Assembly: GCF_022829685.1 (NCBI RefSeq)
Contig: NZ_JAKSYE010000076.1
Location: 1 to 64,000 of the forward strand
Direction: 5' to 3'
DNA length: 64,000 nucleotides
Source: Methylobacterium sp. E-045
Lineage (GTDB): Bacteria > Pseudomonadota > Alphaproteobacteria > Rhizobiales > Beijerinckiaceae
A program made the translations under genes and the position numbers. The first letter of the stretch is position 1, and each line of letters begins with the position of its first letter. Positions 58,811-64,000 of the stretch are shown here, piece by piece. The notes under the pieces are model-generated. The model searched no databases and was not told the origin of the DNA. It was given only the letters and a program-made list of their open reading frames with translations.

Positions 58811-61800
58811 GCCGCGACCTCGAACGTCTCTCCGATCTCCTCGGCATCGCATCGGGCTATACCGACGCGTTCGGCCAGCCCGTGGCGACCGACATCCAGA
58901 CCCGGCGCGGCATGGTCGCCGCCCTGGGGTTCCCGGCGGGCACCGACGACGAGATCGCCGACAGTCTCGCGGAGGTGGAATCCGTGCGGCTCGGGCTCGT
59001 CCCGTCGCTGATTCCGGTGGAGGCGCGGCGCGCCTCGACGATCCCGCTCCTGGCTGCGGAGGCACACGGCGCCGTATCGTGGCGCCTCGTCGACGAGCGC
59101 GGCCTCGCGCGGGAGGGGAGGGCGTCGATCACGGGGGCGGGCGAACCGCATATCGAGCTTCCGCCCCTGACGCCGGGCTACCATCGGCTCACCGTCGCCC
59201 TGGGCGAGCGGAAATCGGAATCCTGGATCATCTCCGCGCCGCAGCGCTGCTGGCGCCCGGCCGCCTATGCCGACGAGGGCGCGCGCGATTGGGGCCTCGC
59301 CGCGCAGCTCTACGGCCTGCGCTCGCCGCACAATCTCGGCATCGGCAGCTACGCCGATGCGGGCCGCGCCGCGCGGGATGCCGGCATCCGCGGCGCCTCG
59401 TTCCTGGGGCTGAGCCCGGTCCATGCCCTGTTCGAATCGGACCGCAGCAAGATCTCGCCCTATTCGCCGTCCTCGCGCCTGTTCCTCGAGACGCTGTTCA
59501 TCGAGCCCGGCGTGCTGCCCGGTTTCGCCGGTTCGCACGCCGCCGCGCTCCTGGCGGCGAAGGCCACGGACATCGCCGCCCTCCAGGCCGCGACCCTCGT
59601 GGACCATCCCGGCATCTGGGACGTACTGTCCCCCGTGCTCGAGGCGTTCTGGCAGGATTCCCCGGCCCGCGCCGGGCAGGATCCCGCCTTCTCGGCCTTC
59701 CGCGAGGAAGGCGGGGCGGATCTCGAAGCCCATGGGACGTTCGAGGCCCTGTCCGCCCATTACAAGGCGCTCGGCGCCCATTGGTCCGGCGACTGGCCGG
59801 AGGAGATGCGCCGTGCCGGGACGCCGGCCGTGGAGGCGTTCGCGCAGGACCATGCCGAGGCCGTCACCTACCATATCTGGCTGCAATACCTCGCCGATCG
59901 CCAACTGGCCGATGCGTCGAAGGCCGCCCTCGAAAGCGGCATGCGTCTCGGCCTCTATCGCGATCTCGCGGTGGGTGCCGATCGCGGCGGCTCGGAGGTC
60001 TGGTCACATCCCGAACGCTTCGCCAACGGCGTCTCCATCGGCGCGCCGCCCGATCTCCTGGCACCCAAGGGCCAGGATTGGGGCCTCCCGGCCTTCCACC
60101 CCCTCGAGATGGAACGCGACGGCCTCGCCGCCTTCCGCGCCCTGGTCCAGGCGAACATGCGCCATGCCGGCGCGATCCGCATCGACCACGCCTTCCAGCT
60201 CGCCCGGCTCTTCCTCATCCCGGTCACCGGCTCGGCCAGGGACGGGGCCTATGTGGCCATGCCGTTCGAGCCGATGCTCGCGGTCCTGCGGCTGGAGAGC
60301 CACCGGGCCAAGTGTCTCGTCATCGCCGAGGATCTCGGCACCGCGCCTGAGGGGTTCTCCGACGCGCTGATGCAGGCAGGCATCCTGAGCTACCGCATCC
60401 TCGCCTTCGAGCGCGAGCATGGCGGCCGCTTCAAGAGCCCCGGCGCCTATCCCCGCGACGCGCTCACCGCCATCACGACACACGACCTGCCGACCTTCGT
60501 CGGCTGGTGGCGCGGCGTTGACACCGACACCCGTCAGGCCCTCGGCCTCTACGATGCCGAGCGGGCGGAATCCGAGCGCCGGGAGCGCGTCACCGAACGC
60601 TCCCGCCTCACCGAGGCCCTGGCCTCCGAGCAGCTGCTGCCGGGCTACGACGTGCCCGAGGTGGCGCCGTTCGAAGCGGCGGCCCGCTACCTCGCCCGGG
60701 CGCCGTCCATGCTCACGGCGGTGCAGTACGAGGACGTCGTCTCGGAACTCAGCCAGGCCAACGTGCCGGGCTCGACGGAGGGCTATCCGAACTGGCGGCG
60801 CAAGCTCGACCGCAGCCTGGAGGCCATCGCCGCGCCGGGCGGCCCCCTGGCCAAACTCGCCGCCGCCCTCTCGGCCGAGGAACGCGGTCCCCGTTCCGGG
60901 GCGGCCAGACTCGCCTCGACGCCGCCGCGCGCGACCTACCGGCTGCAGTTCCACAAGGACTTCACCTTCGCCGACGCCGAGCGGATCGTGCCGTATCTGG
61001 CCAAACTCGGAATCAGCCACGTCTATGCCTCGCCGATCCAGAAGGCGCGGCCGGGCTCGACCCATGGCTACGACATCGTCGACCATTCCACGATCAACCC
61101 GGAACTCGGCGGCGAGGAGGGCTTCGTCCGCTTCTCCGACGTGATGCACCGGCACGGCCTTAAGCTGCTCCTGGACATCGTGCCGAACCACATGGGCGTC
61201 GGCGGCGCGGACAATCCGTGGTGGCTCTCCGTCCTCGAATGGGGCGATCTCTCGCCCCTGGCCCATGCCTTCGACATCGACTGGCAGCGGCAGGGTGCCC
61301 GCAACAACCTCGTCATCCCGTTCCTGGGCGACCGCTACGGCGAGGCCCTGGAACACGGCACCCTCGACCTGAAATACGACGCGGCGGCCGGGGCCTTCAG
61401 CGTCTGGCATTACGAGCATCAGTTCCCGATCTGCCCGCTGCAATATCCGTCGATCCTCAACCGCGCCCTGGCGGCGCATGGCGAGATCGGCGACGACGCG
61501 GCGGCGGAGGTTCTGTCCGTCTCCGAGCGTCTGCGGCTCATGAGCGAGGAGACGAACCCGGAGCGGCGCCGGGGCTTCCCGGAGGAGGCCGACGGCCTCA
61601 AACGCCGGCTCGCCGACGCGGTGGAGGCCTCGCCCGCCATCGCCAAGGCCATCGACCGGACGCTCACCTTGCTCAACGGGTTCGAGGGAAGGCCCGACAG
61701 TTTCGGGCCGCTCCACCGGCTCCTCGAGCAGCAATCCTACCGCCTCGCGCATTGGCGGGTGGCGGCGAGCGACATCAACTACCGCCGCTTCTTCGACGTG

Positions 61801-63717
61801 AACGGCCTCGCCGGCCTGCGCGTGGAGAAATCCGACATCTTCCACCGTTCGCACGAGACCGCGTTCCGCCTCATTGCCGAGGGGCGGATCGACGGGTTGC
61901 GCATCGATCACATCGACGGTCTAGCCGACCCGCAGGGCTATGCGCGCGCCCTGCAGAGCGCCGTGGGACCGGGCTTCTACGTGGTGGTCGAGAAGATCCT
62001 AGAACCCGGCGAGAAGCTGCGGCCCTGGCCGGTCGCCGGCACCACCGGCTACGACGTGCTCAACCAGCTCGACGGCATCCTCGTGGACCAGGAGAAGCAC
62101 ACCCGGATCACCCGGTTCTATCGCTGGGCCACCGGCATGGACGAGCCCTACAAGGCTCAGCTCCGGGCGGCCAAGGCGGAGATCCTGGAGATCAGCTTCG
62201 CCAGCGAGCTCGAAGTGCTCACCGCCGACCTGAAGCGCATCGCCGATGCGGACCGGCGCACCCGCGACTTCTCGGTGAACGCCATCCGCCGGGCGCTGAT
62301 CGAGATCATCGCGCGCTTTCCCACCTACCGCTCCTACCTGCCGGGCGATCTCGACGAGAGCGACGTGGAGGCGGAGGATATCCGCCTCATCGAAGGGGCG
62401 GTGGCCAAGGCCAAGCGCTGGAGCGCCCTGCCGGACAGGTCGGTCCACGATTTCGCCTCGCAGGCCCTCCTCGGCCGGATCGATTCCGGGGGGCCGGGTC
62501 GTCCCGACCCCGCCGTCATCCTGCGTTTCCGCCGCCGCTTCCAGCAGCTCACCGGGCCGGTCATGGCCAAGAGCCTGGAGGACACGCTGTTCTACCGCTT
62601 CTCGGAACTCCTCGCCCTCAACGAGGTCGGCGGCGATCCGGGGGAATACGGCATCGACCTCGAGCATTTCCACGCGCTCCAGGCGGCGCGGGCGCGCGAC
62701 TGGCCGAACGCCATGATCACCACGGCGACCCACGACACCAAGCGCGGCGAGGACGCCCGGTCGCGCCTGCTGGCTTTGTCCGAGATCCCCGAAGTCTGGG
62801 CCGAGGCCTGGACGATCCTCGGCCAGTCGGCCCGCACCCACCTCACCGCCATGGAGGAGGGCCCCGCGCCGGACGCCAACGACCAGTGGATGTTCCTGCA
62901 GGCCATCCTCGGCGCCTGGCCGCTCGAATTGCTGGACGGGGACGACGAGGCCGCCATCGCGGAGTTCCGCGACCGTCTCGACGCGTATTCCGAAAAGGCC
63001 CTGCGCGAGGGCAAGCGCCGCTCGAGCTGGGTCAATGTGGACGAGCAGTACGAGGCGGCGGTCAAGCGGCTGTTCGCCGGGCTGATCGCGCCGGGCGCGA
63101 AGTTCATGACGCTGATGCGTCCGATCGCCCGGCGGCTCGCCCATCTCGGCATGATCGCCGGCCTCGGCCGGACGGTGCTGAAGGCGACCCTGCCGGGGCT
63201 TCCCGACGTGTACCAGGGCACCGAGTTCTGGGACTTCTCCTTCGTCGATCCCGACAACCGCCGCCCGGTGGACTACGCGGCGCGGGAAGAGGCCCTGAGC
63301 GACACGGCCGATCTGCCCGCCTTGCTCGATCACTGGCCGGACGGGCGGGTGAAGCAGGCGACGCTGGCGCGTCTCCTCGCCGATCGGGCGGAGCGCTCCA
63401 GCTTCTACGCCGATGCCGACCACATCGCGGTGACGGCCGAGGGCCGACTGAGCGCCCATGTCATCGCATTCACACGCTCCGATGCCACAAGCGGGGAGGG
63501 CGACCTCCTCGTGGCGGTTCCGCGCCTCGTCTCCGGCCTCGTCGGCGACGCGACGTGGTCCGGCGAGGCCTTTGTCGGCACCACCCTGCCGGTGGCGGCG
63601 GAGAGCCGCTGGATCGACCTGATGACGGGCGGCGAGGTCCAGCCGGAGGGAACTTCGATCGATCTCGGCCGGTTGTTCGCGCGTTTGCCCTACGCGGTCC
63701 TGAAGCGCATCGCCTGA
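58807..63717 (+). CDS. malQ-treY: MalQ-TreY fusion: 4-alpha-glucanotransferase/maltooligosyltrehalose synthase
   Basis: This single 1636-residue frame joins two GH13/GH77 enzymes. Residues 1 to about 690 are MalQ (amylomaltase): RIDHAFQLARLFLIP with nucleophile D460, VIAEDLGTAPEGF with acid/base E508, and TTHDLPTFVGWWRG. Residues from about 705 are TreY: PRATYRLQFHKDFTFADAER, LRIDHIDGLADPQGYA (D1034), VVVEKILEPGE (E1062) and TATHDTKRGEDARSRL (D1310). MalQ would extend or remodel short glucans; TreY turns their reducing end into trehalose for TreZ, encoded just upstream with an ATGA overlap. All catalytic residues of both halves are present. Confidence 0.95.
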   Translation: MSRDLERLSDLLGIASGYTDAFGQPVATDIQTRRGMVAALGFPAGTDDEIADSLAEVESVRLGLVPSLIPVEARRASTIPLLAAEAHGAVSWRLVDERGLAREGRASITGAGEPHIELPPLTPGYHRLTVALGERKSESWIISAPQRCWRPAAYADEGARDWGLAAQLYGLRSPHNLGIGSYADAGRAARDAGIRGASFLGLSPVHALFESDRSKISPYSPSSRLFLETLFIEPGVLPGFAGSHAAALLAAKATDIAALQAATLVDHPGIWDVLSPVLEAFWQDSPARAGQDPAFSAFREEGGADLEAHGTFEALSAHYKALGAHWSGDWPEEMRRAGTPAVEAFAQDHAEAVTYHIWLQYLADRQLADASKAALESGMRLGLYRDLAVGADRGGSEVWSHPERFANGVSIGAPPDLLAPKGQDWGLPAFHPLEMERDGLAAFRALVQANMRHAGAIRIDHAFQLARLFLIPVTGSARDGAYVAMPFEPMLAVLRLESHRAKCLVIAEDLGTAPEGFSDALMQAGILSYRILAFEREHGGRFKSPGAYPRDALTAITTHDLPTFVGWWRGVDTDTRQALGLYDAERAESERRERVTERSRLTEALASEQLLPGYDVPEVAPFEAAARYLARAPSMLTAVQYEDVVSELSQANVPGSTEGYPNWRRKLDRSLEAIAAPGGPLAKLAAALSAEERGPRSGAARLASTPPRATYRLQFHKDFTFADAERIVPYLAKLGISHVYASPIQKARPGSTHGYDIVDHSTINPELGGEEGFVRFSDVMHRHGLKLLLDIVPNHMGVGGADNPWWLSVLEWGDLSPLAHAFDIDWQRQGARNNLVIPFLGDRYGEALEHGTLDLKYDAAAGAFSVWHYEHQFPICPLQYPSILNRALAAHGEIGDDAAAEVLSVSERLRLMSEETNPERRRGFPEEADGLKRRLADAVEASPAIAKAIDRTLTLLNGFEGRPDSFGPLHRLLEQQSYRLAHWRVAASDINYRRFFDVNGLAGLRVEKSDIFHRSHETAFRLIAEGRIDGLRIDHIDGLADPQGYARALQSAVGPGFYVVVEKILEPGEKLRPWPVAGTTGYDVLNQLDGILVDQEKHTRITRFYRWATGMDEPYKAQLRAAKAEILEISFASELEVLTADLKRIADADRRTRDFSVNAIRRALIEIIARFPTYRSYLPGDLDESDVEAEDIRLIEGAVAKAKRWSALPDRSVHDFASQALLGRIDSGGPGRPDPAVILRFRRRFQQLTGPVMAKSLEDTLFYRFSELLALNEVGGDPGEYGIDLEHFHALQAARARDWPNAMITTATHDTKRGEDARSRLLALSEIPEVWAEAWTILGQSARTHLTAMEEGPAPDANDQWMFLQAILGAWPLELLDGDDEAAIAEFRDRLDAYSEKALREGKRRSSWVNVDEQYEAAVKRLFAGLIAPGAKFMTLMRPIARRLAHLGMIAGLGRTVLKATLPGLPDVYQGTEFWDFSFVDPDNRRPVDYAAREEALSDTADLPALLDHWPDGRVKQATLARLLADRAERSSFYADADHIAVTAEGRLSAHVIAFTRSDATSGEGDLLVAVPRLVSGLVGDATWSGEAFVGTTLPVAAESRWIDLMTGGEVQPEGTSIDLGRLFARLPYAVLKRIA

Positions 63718-63850
63718 CTCCCGGATTCGGGACGGCCGCCGAAACAAGAAGGGCTTTCCCCGCCGGGGATCGCCCGTCCCCGCCTCGTCCGCTCTCATGC
63801 GGGGGGCCTCCCACGGGAGGGGGGACACGCCAAACCAGAACGGAGTACGC

Positions 63851-64000
63851 ATGAACGCGCCGAGCCCAGCCAAGATCTCCGCCGAGCGGACCGAAGCCGG
63901 AACCGTGGCGCTGCCTGCGGGCCTCGCCCCCCGCGCCGAGGGGCCGCGCATCTACAACCTGTTCCCCCTCCTCGTCGGGCGGGTCTCCGCCTGGACGGCG
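63851..64000 (+). CDS. Alpha-amylase family (GlgE-like) gene, 5' end
   Basis: Only the first 50 codons are in the window. After a polar leader, the sequence RIYNLFPLLVGRVSAWTA begins the catalytic barrel of an alpha-amylase-type protein found beside treYZ in Methylobacterium and relatives, possibly of the maltosyltransferase group. The ATG at 63851 lies 133 nt after malQ-treY on the same strand, so it is probably the next gene of the operon. The assignment is limited by truncation at the window edge. Confidence 0.6.
   Translation, partial: MNAPSPAKISAERTEAGTVALPAGLAPRAEGPRIYNLFPLLVGRVSAWTA

Noticed and set aside
61999..63951. Long open frame antisense to the TreY half of the fusion
   Set aside because: Same cause as for glnE; all TreY catalytic motifs are on the plus strand.

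Overview
The window is high-GC alphaproteobacterial chromosome, most likely Methylobacterium/Methylorubrum or a close Rhizobiales (Hyphomicrobiales) relative. Pointers are two pqqA genes, an LdtR-type MarR regulator beside a DUF6163-type membrane protein, a DUF2093 gene, an alphaproteobacterial RpoH, a PmtA-like phospholipid methyltransferase and a MalQ-TreY fusion. Nearly all of it reads as ordinary chromosome with tightly packed short operons that often overlap by GTGA or ATGA. I see no prophage, transposase or CRISPR array.

Layout. 1-303: end of an rRNA operon (5S rRNA and a strong terminator). 466-8273: an OmpR/EnvZ-type two-component pair and glnE, with an apparent insertion between them of a ParD-like antitoxin orphan and a hybrid histidine kinase. 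8434-16114: adenosine kinase family protein, a small exported protein, MsrQ, LigA with an overlapping DnaQ-SWIM exonuclease gene, a peroxiredoxin and a YqgE/AlgH protein. 16137-22160: a secreted protein, dnaK-dnaJ behind a good RpoH-type promoter, a PmtA-like methyltransferase and a secreted His/Gly-rich protein. 22391-25684: a nucleoside salvage operon (cdd, purine nucleoside phosphorylase, deoC, deoA). 25874-29127: DUF2093 and a lipid A/LPS-core operon (DUF374 acyltransferase, waaA, lpxK).

29501-38560: a metallophosphoesterase, a 53-residue orphan protein under a palindrome, an acyltransferase-3 protein, an SGNH hydrolase, tRNA-Glu(CUC), an RluD-type pseudouridine synthase, rpoH, a large single-pass membrane protein and purA. 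38697-42499: a small exported protein, a D-amino-acid aminotransferase-like protein, purB and the protein-arginyl/leucyl transferase. 42899-45720: an ArnT-like glycosyltransferase coupled to a GT2-GtrA fusion. 45756-52181: RDD protein, a soluble receptor with reversed domain order, a lipoprotein, hemB, a 3-hydroxyisobutyryl-CoA hydrolase-like protein, the DUF6163-ldtR pair with a clear operator, and a DCC protein.

52352-54270: four small poorly known genes followed by two tandem 29-codon pqqA genes with their own promoter and terminator, but no other pqq gene in view. 54798-64000: mgtE, a YidB-like protein, then a trehalose/glycogen operon (treZ, malQ-treY fusion, start of an alpha-amylase family gene).

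The least expected material is the tandem pqqA pair, the dispersed 23-nt tandem repeat (two loci), a pair of related palindromic repeats (two loci), the perfect 61-nt hairpin after ldtR, and the lone ParD-like gene overlapping a hybrid kinase.
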